A stretch of 37,031 bases of DNA, from positions 904,102-941,132 of the forward strand of contig NZ_CP028903.1 of NCBI RefSeq assembly GCF_001639105.2. Direction: 5' to 3'. Position numbers and translations under genes: made by a program. Below the pieces are notes generated by a model. That model was not told where the DNA came from. It saw nothing but the letters and a program-made list of their open reading frames with translations, and ran no database searches. Shown piece after piece: positions 26,701-34,771 of this stretch. The DNA is from Azospirillum humicireducens. Lineage in GTDB: Bacteria; Pseudomonadota; Alphaproteobacteria; Azospirillales; Azospirillaceae. Each line of letters opens with the position of its first letter. Within the stretch, counting starts at the first letter, position 1.

Positions 26701-27009
26701 GCCGACAACGAAGCGGGCCGTCACGACGGCGCCGTCGTCCAGCGTCTGGCTGTAGACATGCTCGACGCCGTCGATGGCCTTGACGATCTCCTCCAGCGGC
26801 TTGGTCACCAGCTCCACCGCATCGTCGGCGCGCAGCCCGTCGGCGCGGACATGGACCTCGACCATCGGGACGCTGATCTGCGGCTCCTCCTCGCGCGGGA
26901 GGGAGAGCAGGGCGACCGTCCCGACCACCAGCGAGGCCAGCAGCAGCAGAGGGGTCAGCGGCGAGCGGATGAAGGTCCGCGTCAGCCAGCCGGACAGGCC
27001 GAGCCTCAT
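23749..27009 (-). CDS. RND efflux permease (HAE1/AcrB-like)
   Basis: Inner-membrane proton-driven exporter, 1086 aa. TM1 starts near residue 17; periplasmic porter domains alternate with two sets of TM helices. TM4 carries the proton-relay aspartates in GILVDDAIVVVENID (Asp418, Asp419), and the second half has IGFIALAGIIVRNSILLVDF. An unusual His/Gly-rich cytoplasmic loop at residues 511-533 (contains HGDREGGHHGG) joins the halves. HAE1 pumps handle organic compounds; the twin Asp and lack of CzcA-type signatures make heavy-metal export less likely, though the His loop could bind metal. The start overlaps the fusion-protein stop (ATGA). The C-terminus may be altered by a frameshift. No outer-membrane TolC-like gene is adjacent. 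Confidence 0.92.
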   Translation of the reverse strand: MRLGLSGWLTRTFIRSPLTPLLLLASLVVGTVALLSLPREEEPQISVPMVEVHVRADGLRADDAVELVTKPLEEIVKAIDGVEHVYSQTLDDGAVVTARFVVGTPSDNAILRVHEKLRANYDRMPLGIPEPLVVGRGIDDVAILTLTLFPRAEAAARWDDNALWTAADRMLAELVKTEDVGLTYIVGGRPDQIRVEPDPERLALAGVTLNQLVDKVRNANRSFQVGQLRARGGSLPAVAGQTLQGVPDIGLLLLTTRDGRPVYVKDVADVIVGARPEEARAWHMVPDGKGGLTRVPAVTIAVAKRAGANAVVIADHVLERLHALRSAGLPPDLEVAVTRNYGETADEKVDELLFHLALATLSIVLLVAAAIGWREGAVVFVVIPTTILLTMFASWAMGYTINRVSLFALIFSIGILVDDAIVVVENIDRHWSMRDGRSRIQAAIEAVAEVGNPTIVATLTVVAALLPMMFVSGMMGPYMSPIPANASAAMLFSFFVAMVLTPWLMVKLRRGGMPPAHGDREGGHHGGAEAHGGRLGHFYLAAARPVVRSKRSAWAFLLAVGVATLASLLLFYSKDVTVKLLPFDNKSELQVVVDLPEGASLEDTERALFAAADRIAGLPELTGIQAYAGTASPFNFNGLVRQSNLRRQPHKGDLQVALAARAERSRSSHEVAIDLRRRLAAVPFPAGTVVKVVEVPPGPPVLSTLLAEIYGPDAETRRKTAALVREAFRQVDFIVDIDGTVRQPGERLRFALDHGNLDFFGVEEEAVYDTLQALLGGVPVGYSHRGAGRLPMEISVRLPKSDLFLSERVLATPVPGRRGSVELGNLVTMTREPASHPVFRHNGRFAEMVQAELAGRFEAPIYGMLAVQDRLSQIDWRAVGLDRPPEVRLHGQPADETRPSILWDGEWEITYVTFRDMGAAFAVAILGIYLLVVAQFGSFKLPLVILVPVPLTLIGILLGHWLFAAPFTATSMIGFIALAGIIVRNSILLVDFIRHLRDDPKGHDGRPIRDIVLEAGAIRFKPILLTALAAMIGAAFILTDPIFQGLAISMLFGLASSTLLTVLVIPAIYVALRGGTPSPASTPPPA

Positions 27010-28025
27010 CGTGCCGCCCCCGCCTTGACGATCACGTCGCCGGGCCGCAGGCCGGACAGGATCTCGACGGCACTCGAACCTTCACCCGGAACCGGGCGCC
27101 CGACCTGAACCGGGATCTCGACCCCGCCAGCAAGCCGCACCATGTCCAGCCCCAGCCGCCGGGCCAGATAGTCCGGTGGGATGAGAATCGCCTCGCGGCT
27201 GCCGGTGGCGACCAGAACCCGCACCCGCTCGCCGACGAAATAGTCGCCGAGGCCCGAGACCTCGGCATCCGCCACCACCTGCCCGTCCTCCAGTTCGGGA
27301 TAGACCCGGCGCACCGTTCCGCGGGCGAGGCCCGCCGCCGAATCCGGAGCGAGGCCGCGGGCGCCGACCAGAACGGGATCGCCCTGCTTCATGAAGCGGG
27401 CGTGACGCTCGGGCAGGCGCAGGCGCAGCACGTAGCTTTCCGTGGCGATGGTCGCCACCGCCTCCCCCGCCAGCACCACGACGCCGTCGACCAGCGGCAC
27501 CTGCAGCACCCGGCCGGCCGCCGGGGCCAGCACGTTGCCCTCCCGGAGCTGCTGTTCGACCACGGCGCGGTCGGCCTTCATGGCGGCCATCTGGGCGCGG
27601 ACCACGTCGAGCGCGGTCGTCGCGTCGTCGAGCTTCTGCTGGCTGCCGATGCCGGTGGCGCGCAGCTGGCGGGCACGGTCGAGCTCGATCTCCGCCTGAC
27701 GCTGCTGCGCCTGGAGCGACTGCAGACGGGCATCGAGCGCCGCGATCTGCAGCGGCAGCTTCGGGTCGCCGACCGTGGCGATCACCTGCCCCACCTCCAC
27801 CCGATCGCCTTCCAGCACCGTCAGGCCGGACAGGGTGCCGCCGATCCGGGTCCGCGCCTTGGCCTGACGGACGCTGTCCACCGTGGCGAAGACGGATTTC
27901 AGATCCTCAACGGGCCGGCTTTCCACGGTCATGCGGCCTTCCTCCGCCGCAAGCGGAACGGAAATGCAACACAGCAGGAGGGCGAGGATGGGAAGCGCCG
28001 GAAAGGCGCTCTTGCGGGTGCTCAT
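27006..28025 (-). CDS. RND efflux periplasmic adaptor (membrane fusion protein)
   Basis: HlyD/AcrA-type adaptor of 339 aa that bridges the RND permease and an outer-membrane channel. Signal peptide with FPALPILALLLCCISVPLAA; half-lipoyl motif GGTLSGLTVLEGDRVEVGQV; a short helical hairpin rich in Gln and Ala (about residues 90-160); beta-barrel and membrane-proximal domains after it. I use ATG 28025: the predicted promoter (-35 at 28099-28094, -10 at 28076-28071) would start transcription near 28064, which excludes the in-frame ATG at 28070. It is the first gene of the efflux operon. Confidence 0.9.
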   Translation of the reverse strand: MSTRKSAFPALPILALLLCCISVPLAAEEGRMTVESRPVEDLKSVFATVDSVRQAKARTRIGGTLSGLTVLEGDRVEVGQVIATVGDPKLPLQIAALDARLQSLQAQQRQAEIELDRARQLRATGIGSQQKLDDATTALDVVRAQMAAMKADRAVVEQQLREGNVLAPAAGRVLQVPLVDGVVVLAGEAVATIATESYVLRLRLPERHARFMKQGDPVLVGARGLAPDSAAGLARGTVRRVYPELEDGQVVADAEVSGLGDYFVGERVRVLVATGSREAILIPPDYLARRLGLDMVRLAGGVEIPVQVGRPVPGEGSSAVEILSGLRPGDVIVKAGAAR

Positions 28026-28055
28026 GATGGGAAGCCCTGGCCTGTGGCTCTCGGT

Positions 28056-28099
28056 TTGACGCTTGACCATTTAATAAGGTAAATCTAATTTAGCGTCAA
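28056..28099. promoter_or_regulatory. Shared divergent promoter with palindromic operator
   Basis: On the minus strand TTGACG (28099-28094) and TATTAA (28076-28071) are 17 bases apart, a good sigma-70 promoter for the efflux operon. The inverted repeat TAAAT-CTA-ATTTA (28080-28092) sits entirely in the spacer, where a repressor would block polymerase. On the plus strand TTGACC (28063-28068) with TAATTT (28086-28091), also 17 apart, is a weaker promoter for the divergent small genes and overlaps the same repeat. The AT-rich block stands out sharply from the G/C-rich flanks. The regulator is not in this window; ArsR- or TetR-type repressors use sites of this kind. Confidence 0.55.
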
Positions 28100-28162
28100 C
28101 GAAAGCATGCAGGGGTCGCCCGAAAGCGGGCGCCCCGGCCGCACCGCCTCGGGAATGGACAC

Positions 28163-28366
28163 ATGAACATCGACCGCATCGTCATGGCCTTCGCAGGAAC
28201 CGTCATCCTGGCCGGCCTCGCCCTGTCGCAGCTTCACAGCATGGCGTGGCTGTGGCTGCCCGCCTTCGTCGGCGCGAACATGCTGCAGGCCGCCTTCACC
28301 GGCTTCTGCCCGCTGGCCATCGTGCTGAAGAAGGCCGGCGCCCGCCCCGGCTGCGCCTTCAACTGA
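28163..28366 (+). CDS. DUF2892 (YgaP-like) small inner-membrane protein
   Basis: Protein of 67 aa with two hydrophobic helices (VMAFAGTVILAGLALSQL and MAWLWLPAFVGANMLQAAF) followed by TGFCPLAIVLKKAG, the hallmark of the DUF2892 domain, which occurs alone or fused to rhodanese in YgaP. Function is not established; such genes often go with sulfur or thiol stress genes. It is divergent from the efflux operon and precedes the AhpD-like gene by 29 bases. Confidence 0.85.
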   Translation: MNIDRIVMAFAGTVILAGLALSQLHSMAWLWLPAFVGANMLQAAFTGFCPLAIVLKKAGARPGCAFN

Positions 28367-28395
28367 TCTCCAGCGCTCACAGAAGGATACGGATC

Positions 28396-28755
28396 ATGCA
28401 CAAGAACTGGCCCGACATGACGGTCGAACTGTCCGGCGCCATCCGCGAGTTGCGCGGCGGCGCGCCGGAGGTGATGAAGGCCTTTTCCGGCATCGCCCAG
28501 GCGGCGCTGAAGGCGAACGCGCTCGACACCAAGACGAAGGAACTGATCGCGCTGGCCATTGCCGTGGCCATCCGCTGCGACGGCTGCGTCGCCTTCCACG
28601 CCGAGGCCGCGGTGAAGCAGGGCGCCACCCGCGAGGAGGTGATGGAGACCATGGGCATGGCCGTCTACATGGGCGCCGGCCCATCCGTCATGTATGCAGC
28701 CCAGGCGCTGGAAGCCTACGACCAGTTCGCGGAGAAGGCCAAGGTCACGGCCTGA
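28396..28755 (+). CDS. Carboxymuconolactone decarboxylase/AhpD-like CxxC protein
   Basis: All-helical protein of 119 aa. The redox motif is CDGCVAFH (Cys-x-x-Cys-x-x-x-His) near residue 60, as in AhpD-type alkylhydroperoxidases rather than in true carboxymuconolactone decarboxylase. It probably acts as a cytoplasmic peroxide or thiol-disulfide enzyme, using an unknown reductant. GATREEVMETMGMAVYMGAG is the usual second half. The ATG at 28396 follows AGAAGGATACGGATC. Together with DUF2892 and the divergent RND pump it suggests a stress-response unit, possibly for reactive sulfur or electrophiles. Confidence 0.88.
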   Translation: MHKNWPDMTVELSGAIRELRGGAPEVMKAFSGIAQAALKANALDTKTKELIALAIAVAIRCDGCVAFHAEAAVKQGATREEVMETMGMAVYMGAGPSVMYAAQALEAYDQFAEKAKVTA

Positions 28756-28777
28756 CCGCGGCAGGCAGGTGCCGCAA

Positions 28778-29254
28778 TCAGCCGCCGATGTGGTGCGGCA
28801 TCAGCTTCGCCTGATCGCCGACCCAGACGCTGCAGCGGCTGTCCTGGTTGCGGAAGAAATAGACCTTGCCGGGCTGGCGCCGGTTCTGCGGATCGACCAG
28901 ATTGGCGCCGCCGGAAAAGGCGACGCCATAGCGGAACTCCGGCGTCGCCGCCCAATAGAGGCCGTCGATCTCCTGCAGGAAGGCGCCGCGCTGGCACAGA
29001 TGCGACAGCGTGCGGTCGAAGGTGGCAAGGCCCTTCAACCCCTGCGGCAGGGCGTAGACGCGGCGGCTTTCGGTGCGGCGCGGGCGCGGCTCGCGGCCGG
29101 GTTGCGGGGCCTCGTAGGCGCTGAAGGGCGGGCGCAGGTGACCGGGATCGGTGCGGTCGGTGGGCAGCATCTCCTGCGCCCCGGCGGTCGGCGGAAGCAG
29201 GAAGGCGGCGAGCAGGAGGCCGCTCAGCAGGGCGGCGACAGGGCGGCGGGTCAT
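28778..29254 (-). CDS. Secreted protein of unknown function at the end of the pel operon
   Basis: Protein of 158 aa that I do not recognise. It begins with a Sec signal peptide (PVAALLSGLLLAAFLLPPTAGA, cleavage near AGAQ), then a Pro/Arg-rich linker of about 35 residues and a compact domain with two cysteines (LSHLCQRGAF and QDSRCSVWVG) that could form a disulfide. Start ATG at 29254 overlaps the pelG stop in ATGA, so it is very likely co-translated with pelG. A periplasmic role in Pel assembly or modification is possible from position only. Confidence 0.7.
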   Translation of the reverse strand: MTRRPVAALLSGLLLAAFLLPPTAGAQEMLPTDRTDPGHLRPPFSAYEAPQPGREPRPRRTESRRVYALPQGLKGLATFDRTLSHLCQRGAFLQEIDGLYWAATPEFRYGVAFSGGANLVDPQNRRQPGKVYFFRNQDSRCSVWVGDQAKLMPHHIGG

Positions 29255-30630
29255 CGGACCGACGGGTTGTTGGCGACGAAGGCGAAGTAGGGCAGACGCC
29301 GCACCGCGTCGGCCACCATCAGATAGGCGACCGCGAAGGCGACCAGCGAGCCGAGGAAATAGCCGTAGCCGTACCACGGGAATCCCAGGCGGCTGAACAG
29401 CAGGGTGAAGCCGCCATTGGCGGCCAGATAGACCAGCTGCGCCGTCAGGTTCCGCGCCCGCAGGTCGAAATAGGCCAGGATGACCGTGCAGAACAGGAAC
29501 ATCACCTGGAAGAAGGCGCCCAGCACGCCGAAGCGGAACATGCCGATCTGCTGGTACTGCAGGCCGATGGCGCCGACGATCATAGGGGCCAGGAAGATGC
29601 AGACGGCGCAGACCGCCCCCTGCAGGATCACCAGATTGCGGCTGCTGTCCAGCAGGGCGGCGATGATGGCACGGTGGTTGCGCGCGATCTGGTCGAAGGT
29701 CGCGTGTTTCTGGATGTCGCGGTAGAAGCCCTGGTAATGCTCGAAGAAGCGGGTCTCGATGTTCACCGTGAACAGGGTCAGCGCCGGCAGCGTCGTCAGG
29801 TAGGCGACGAACATGGCGCCGTCATAGGCGCTGTAGATCGTCATGGCGCCGGAGACGATCTCGCGTTCCGGTGCGAACCACATGATCCACTTGTCGGTCC
29901 ACACCGCGGCATTGGCGAACAGCCCGATCAGGGCAAGGTCCCAGTAGCGGCGGAAATAGCTGAGGAAATCGAACAGACGGCCGACGGGATAGGGATATTC
30001 GGCCAGCACCCGCGCGATCAGCCCGAACTGGATCACCGCCAGCCCGGATGAGAAGCCCCAGACCATGCCGGCGGCGCCATGGCGGTCGCCCAGCAGCAGC
30101 GTGGCGGCCATGCCCACCGCCATGCCGACGCCGAAGGCGACGGTGACGGCCAGATAGTCCTTCAGCGCCGACAGGAAGATCGACACCACCCAGATGCCGC
30201 AGACCAGGAAGAAATTCGCCAACCCGCCCAGCATCACCGGCAGCGGCAGCCCGCTGAACAGCGGATAGAAGGGGCCGGCGGTCAGCCCGGCGATGGCATA
30301 GGCCAGCCCCAGCGTCGCCAGCAGCATGCCCGGCGCCGCCTCCACCTCCTTGGCATAGATGGCGTCGGCGAGATAGCGGGTGGCGACCATCACCAGCGGC
30401 CCGGTGAGGACCACCGAGAAGCAGAAATTGTAGATCACCACCACGCGGAACTGCGTCAGCTGCTCCATCTCCACCAGATCGCGGCCGAACAGCGTGATGC
30501 CGGCCAGCGCCAGGATGGTGAACATCCACGGCCCCGAGGTGATGAAGGCGGAATGGGCATAGCCCTGCAGCACGCCCAGCAGGTCGTCGCGCCGGGCCAG
30601 CCGGCGGAGCGCGAAGCCGATGCCGGCCAT
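29251..30630 (-). CDS. pelG: Pel polysaccharide inner-membrane transporter PelG
   Basis: Membrane protein of 459 aa, near the 456 of Pseudomonas aeruginosa PelG, with about 12 helices of the polysaccharide flippase/MOP type. The start MAGIGFALRRLARRDDLLG is typical of PelG, followed by GYAHSAFITSGPWMFTILAL. PelG works with PelD and PelE as the inner-membrane complex that carries the polymer made by PelF across the membrane. ATG 30630 lies one base after the pelF stop; the longer frame overlaps pelF and is not used. Confidence 0.93.
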   Translation of the reverse strand: MAGIGFALRRLARRDDLLGVLQGYAHSAFITSGPWMFTILALAGITLFGRDLVEMEQLTQFRVVVIYNFCFSVVLTGPLVMVATRYLADAIYAKEVEAAPGMLLATLGLAYAIAGLTAGPFYPLFSGLPLPVMLGGLANFFLVCGIWVVSIFLSALKDYLAVTVAFGVGMAVGMAATLLLGDRHGAAGMVWGFSSGLAVIQFGLIARVLAEYPYPVGRLFDFLSYFRRYWDLALIGLFANAAVWTDKWIMWFAPEREIVSGAMTIYSAYDGAMFVAYLTTLPALTLFTVNIETRFFEHYQGFYRDIQKHATFDQIARNHRAIIAALLDSSRNLVILQGAVCAVCIFLAPMIVGAIGLQYQQIGMFRFGVLGAFFQVMFLFCTVILAYFDLRARNLTAQLVYLAANGGFTLLFSRLGFPWYGYGYFLGSLVAFAVAYLMVADAVRRLPYFAFVANNPSVR

Positions 30631-30631
30631 C

Positions 30632-32200
30632 TCAGGCCGCCCCGCTCGGGTGGAAACCGGGTTGCTCAAGCGTCGGCCGGGTCGGCATGGCGATGTGCTC
30701 GTCATAGATGGCGCGGTAGATGCGGTCGATGGCGACCTTGTCGTAGGACTGGGCGACGCGGCGGGCGATGGCCTGGGCGCAGCGCTCGCGCCAGGGGCGG
30801 TCGAGCAGCAACGCGCGCAGTTCCCGCGCGGTGTCGAGCGGGCTTGCCAGCGGCGTCACCGCCCCGCCCGGCCCCAGCGGCGGATCCTCGTCCGGGCGGC
30901 CCAGCAGCAGCTCGGCGCAGGACCCCACGTCGGTCGCCACCGTCGGCACGCCGGACGCCCCCGCCTCCAGGATCACCAGCGGCTGCGCCTCGCTGACGCT
31001 GGTCAGCGCGATGGCGTCGACCCGGCCCAGCCAGTCGGTCAGCTTGACCCGGCCGGCGAAGACCACCGTCTGCTCCAGCCCGAGATGCGCAACGATGGTG
31101 CGGCATTCCTCGACATAGCCGGGGTCCTCTTCCAGCGGCCCGAGGATCATCGCCTTCAGGCCGGGAATGTCCTCGCGCAGGATGGCGGCCGCGCGGATGT
31201 AGGTCTTCACGTCCTTGATCGGCACGACGCGGCCGATCAGCGCGATGGTGGGCGGGCGCGGCTCCGGATCGCGCCGGACCTGGGAATAGCCGGCATAGTC
31301 GATGCCGTTGGGCACGATCATCAGCTTGGCCGGATCGGCGCCCTGGCGGCGCTGGAACTCCTGGTTTCCGCCATACAAGGTGATGATGCGGTCGCAGGCG
31401 TCGTAGCAGGCCTTGGAGTAGCTGGCGAAGGTGTCCAGCCACAGATCCCGCAGGTCGCGCTTCTTGCGGTCGAGCACCAGGGAGGTGTCGCCACCCTCGA
31501 ACAGCCATTCGGCCATCAGGATCTCGATGCGCCGTTCGTTGGTGTAGATGCCGTGTTCGGTCAGCAGCGCCGGACGCCCGGTCTCCAGCCTCGCCCGCGC
31601 GGCGAACAGCCCGGCATAGCCGGTGGAGACGGCATGATAGACCCCAGCCTGCGGCATCGGCACCAGCAGCGTGGCGAACAGCCCGCTCATCAGCGCGCGG
31701 CTGCCCCAGAAATACTCAAGGAAGGAGGCGTCCGGCAGGGCTGCCCTGCACATGCGCACCACCATCTGGAAGGCATCCTCGGAGTTCAGCAGCGCCCGTT
31801 TGCCGACCCGGCCGCGCCGCGGCGCCAGCAGCCGCAGCACCTCGGCCACCTCCGCCAGCCCGCCGCCCTGCTGCAGCCGGCCGAGCGGCGCCTCCAACGC
31901 CGCCACCAGCCGCGCCGTTCCGGGCTGCCAGCGCCAGCCGGCGGGCGGATCCTGGAGATAGACATGGGTCAGGCCGGTGACGTTGGGCGGCAGCTCGTAG
32001 GCCAGCCGGCGGGCGCCGCGGTCGGCCACCAGGGCGACGACATGGAAGGTCAGGTCGGCGTGGGAGCGGATCAGGTCATGGGTCCAGGTCGACACGCCGC
32101 CCGCGACATAGGGGTAGGACCCTTCCATCAGCAGACAGACGTCGGCCTTGGGGGCATGGGGCGCTTCGGGCAATGAGGCTCCGGGTGACGAAAGGCTCAT
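30632..32200 (-). CDS. pelF: Pel glycosyltransferase PelF
   Basis: Cytosolic GT4-family glycosyltransferase of 522 aa that polymerises the Pel backbone from nucleotide sugar. The PelF-specific N-terminus VCLLMEGSYPYVAGGVSTWT and EYFWGSRALMSGLFATLLVP are present; the GT-B C-domain has TIALIGRVVPIKDVKTYIRA and the E-x7-E motif at Glu404 and Glu412 (SEAQPLVILEAGASG). ATG 32200 overlaps the pelE stop (ATGA). It is recruited to the membrane by the PelD/E/G complex. Confidence 0.95.
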   Translation of the reverse strand: MSLSSPGASLPEAPHAPKADVCLLMEGSYPYVAGGVSTWTHDLIRSHADLTFHVVALVADRGARRLAYELPPNVTGLTHVYLQDPPAGWRWQPGTARLVAALEAPLGRLQQGGGLAEVAEVLRLLAPRRGRVGKRALLNSEDAFQMVVRMCRAALPDASFLEYFWGSRALMSGLFATLLVPMPQAGVYHAVSTGYAGLFAARARLETGRPALLTEHGIYTNERRIEILMAEWLFEGGDTSLVLDRKKRDLRDLWLDTFASYSKACYDACDRIITLYGGNQEFQRRQGADPAKLMIVPNGIDYAGYSQVRRDPEPRPPTIALIGRVVPIKDVKTYIRAAAILREDIPGLKAMILGPLEEDPGYVEECRTIVAHLGLEQTVVFAGRVKLTDWLGRVDAIALTSVSEAQPLVILEAGASGVPTVATDVGSCAELLLGRPDEDPPLGPGGAVTPLASPLDTARELRALLLDRPWRERCAQAIARRVAQSYDKVAIDRIYRAIYDEHIAMPTRPTLEQPGFHPSGAA

Positions 32201-33333
32201 GCGGCAAGCTCCGGAGCGCCGGCGCCCGGCGGAACCGCCTCTGTCGAATCTCCGCGCCAAAGCGCGAAGACATCATGCAGGGTGTGCGGCAGTTCGGCCT
32301 CGCCGCCCAGCAGGTCGGACCGGCGGCCCGGCAGCGCCCGCAGCTCGGCGAACCGGCCCAGCCGGAACAGGCTTTCGGCGTACCAGAAGAGGATGCGCCG
32401 GTCGGCCGTGCGGTCGACCAGCGGCTCCAGCCTGTCCGCCGCCTCCGCCGCCAGTCCGCAGCGCAGCAGCAGCCGGCCGAGGTCGAGGCGGATGCCGTCG
32501 TCATCGGGGGCCAGCTCCAGGCTGCGGCGATAGCCCTCCAGCGCCCTTTCCCGAATTTCCGCCTCGCGGTTGGGATCCAGCAGCCCGCAGAAGGCGTAAT
32601 CGTCGAGATGGCGGGCGAGCGCGGCCAGGGCGTCCGCATCCTCCGCCCGGTCGCGCGCGGCATGGTCCAGCGCAAGCCAGCGCTCGTTGAACTCATGCTC
32701 CACCCGTGCGGTGGCGGTGGCGGCCTGGACGCGGACGGACGGATCGGCGTCGGCGAGGCCCGCCTTCAGCGCCGGCGTGAAGGCAGGGCGGAAATGGCGG
32801 GCGACCAGCGCGATCACCGCCTGCTTCTGCTGCGGTGAGCCCATCCACATCACGTCGGTGAAGGACTCGCCGGCGGCAAGATGCGCGGTCTCCCGCCCGC
32901 TCACGATCAGCTCGTACAGCTCGCGCGCCGGGCCGATCTCGCTGTCGGGGAAGAGGGAGAGATACCAGTCCTGGAACCCGGTGGCATAGCGGCTGAACAG
33001 CGCCAGCAGCGCCGCGGTCGCCACGGTGCAGGCGGCCCCGACCGGACCCAGCGGCACCATGGTGACCAGCAGAAGCCCGGCCAGCCGCAGGTCGCGCCCA
33101 CGCCGCACCAGTCCGCGCACCCAAAGCCCGACCAGACCGCAGAGCGCCAGATGTAGCGCCGCGCCGACCGGCAGGGCGAAGGGCAGATCCGAGAGGGCCA
33201 ATGCCGCCACCGCGGCGTCGAGCAGACCGGCGGACGGCGCCACCAGCAGCAGCTCGCCCACGCCGGCGGACGGCCGGTCGCCGGCAAGACCCTCGGAAGC
33301 GGCGGAGGACAGGACAGAGGATTGGGCCTTCAT
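32197..33333 (-). CDS. pelE: Pel membrane/TPR protein PelE
   Basis: Protein of 378 aa with two to three N-terminal hydrophobic segments (about residues 28-110) and a helical repeat region behind them (RALEGYRRSLELAPDDDGIR, a TPR, and GRLLLRCGLAAEAADRLEPL). Order and domain plan match PelE, a partner of PelD and PelG. It overlaps both neighbours by 4 bases (pelD stop, pelF start). Sequence conservation in PelE is low, so the call leans on position and topology. Confidence 0.88.
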   Translation of the reverse strand: MKAQSSVLSSAASEGLAGDRPSAGVGELLLVAPSAGLLDAAVAALALSDLPFALPVGAALHLALCGLVGLWVRGLVRRGRDLRLAGLLLVTMVPLGPVGAACTVATAALLALFSRYATGFQDWYLSLFPDSEIGPARELYELIVSGRETAHLAAGESFTDVMWMGSPQQKQAVIALVARHFRPAFTPALKAGLADADPSVRVQAATATARVEHEFNERWLALDHAARDRAEDADALAALARHLDDYAFCGLLDPNREAEIRERALEGYRRSLELAPDDDGIRLDLGRLLLRCGLAAEAADRLEPLVDRTADRRILFWYAESLFRLGRFAELRALPGRRSDLLGGEAELPHTLHDVFALWRGDSTEAVPPGAGAPELAA

Positions 33334-34757
33334 TGCGCCGCCGGCCCTTCCGGTTGGCCTTCCGCCCGTCCATCCGCAGGCGTTTCGATCCGCCGGGTGG
33401 TGAAGCCGATGGTGATGTCTGCCAGTTCAGCCGGCAGGGACTGCCGGACGGCGCGCTCCAGCTTCGCCTCCACCAGACGGGCGCCGTCGAGCGGCGTACC
33501 GGCCAGCACGACGCCGAAGGACGTCCCCTGATGGCCGAAATCGCAGGCGAGATCGGTGTCGCGCAGGCTGCCGCGCACCGCCTCGCCGATGGCGGCGGCA
33601 AGTTCCGCCCGCTGGCCCACCGACAGGCGGGCGATGCCGATGGGGCGGATGGTGATGGCCGTGGTCTCGAACCCCATGCGGCGCCCGAGCAGCGCCAGGA
33701 AGTCCGCCTGACGGCCGATGTAGCTGGAGGAATAGAGGGCGTCGTCGGTGAACACCCGCTGTTCGTTGGCGGTGCGGTACTGGCGCGCCTTGGCCAGCGC
33801 GGTGCCGATCCATTCGCACAGGATGCGGAAATTCTCGACCGTGTTGACGCTGAGGTCGGTGAAGCCCAGGCTTTCGATCTTCACCATGCCGATGACCTCG
33901 CCGGTGTCGCTGCTGACCAGCGGTCCGGCCAGGATGCCCTCACCGGCCAGGATGCGCTCGTCCTCTGCGCGGCTGACGCAGACCTGGCGCTGGCGGGCGA
34001 TCACCTGCTGGAACAGGGCCGTTCCGCTGTCGAACCAGCGGGCATAGGTGTCGTTGTCGTCGTCCCAGCCCTCGTTCGTCACCGATTCGAGCACGTCGTT
34101 GTTCAGCAGGAACAGCGAGAACTTCTCCGGCTGCATGACGGTGCGCACGAGGTCGGCGACGCCCAGCATCACCTCTCCCTCGTCCAGCCGGTCGATCGAC
34201 TTGGCGGCCTGATAGAGGGTGAAGACGGTGCGCAGCTGACCGGCGACACGGGTCTCCAGGCTCTCCTTGACCGATTTCAGCGCACGGTAGGACCGGGCGA
34301 TGGCCTCCGCCTCCTGCCGGGCGGCGGCAAGACCGGCGCGCAATTCCTCCCGCTCGCGCAGATGGCGCATGCGCAGCTCGCCGAACAGCACGGCGGCGAC
34401 CAGCCACAGGATCGGCTCGCGCGACAGGGTGAAGAGATGGTCGTACAGGTCCTGGGTGATGCCGGCGTCCGGCACATTGCCCAGCCGCAGCGCCGCTGTC
34501 GCAGCCAGCGCCGCCAGAACGCCCTCGTTCGTGCCGTACTGGATCGCCAGCAGCAGGACAGGGATCCAGAAGGGATGCGGCTGGACCCCCTCGAACCGCA
34601 GCCCGGAGCCCAGCCAGACATCCAGCCCCAGCGCCACGCCGAAGAACAGCGCAAGCTCCAGCAACGCCACCGGACGCAGGCCGAACCAGCGGCGGCGGAA
34701 CACACCGTCCACGGGGATCGGGGCGGTCACAGGAGCGGCGGAGGGCGGGCTGCTCAT
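33330..34757 (-). CDS. pelD: Cyclic-di-GMP receptor PelD
   Basis: Membrane protein of 475 aa. Four N-terminal helices (about residues 28-126), a coiled coil (130-170), a GAF domain (about 175-325) and a degenerate GGDEF domain (about 330-455). The GGDEF signature is replaced by GHQGTSF, so no cyclase activity is expected, but RDTD at residues 399-402 keeps the RxxD inhibitory-site pattern that binds cyclic-di-GMP in P. aeruginosa PelD. This should switch on polymer synthesis after translation. ATG 34757 gives the normal length; it starts 14 bases after the pelC stop. Confidence 0.92.
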   Translation of the reverse strand: MSSPPSAAPVTAPIPVDGVFRRRWFGLRPVALLELALFFGVALGLDVWLGSGLRFEGVQPHPFWIPVLLLAIQYGTNEGVLAALAATAALRLGNVPDAGITQDLYDHLFTLSREPILWLVAAVLFGELRMRHLREREELRAGLAAARQEAEAIARSYRALKSVKESLETRVAGQLRTVFTLYQAAKSIDRLDEGEVMLGVADLVRTVMQPEKFSLFLLNNDVLESVTNEGWDDDNDTYARWFDSGTALFQQVIARQRQVCVSRAEDERILAGEGILAGPLVSSDTGEVIGMVKIESLGFTDLSVNTVENFRILCEWIGTALAKARQYRTANEQRVFTDDALYSSSYIGRQADFLALLGRRMGFETTAITIRPIGIARLSVGQRAELAAAIGEAVRGSLRDTDLACDFGHQGTSFGVVLAGTPLDGARLVEAKLERAVRQSLPAELADITIGFTTRRIETPADGRAEGQPEGPAAQ

Positions 34758-34771
34758 CGTCGGACCGGGCC

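Noticed and set aside
24001..27108. Very long plus-strand open frame (about 1035 codons) antisense to the RND permease
   Set aside because: Its His/Gln/Asp-rich translation without domains is the usual shadow of a G/C-ending-codon gene on the other strand; the minus-strand product is a complete RND permease.
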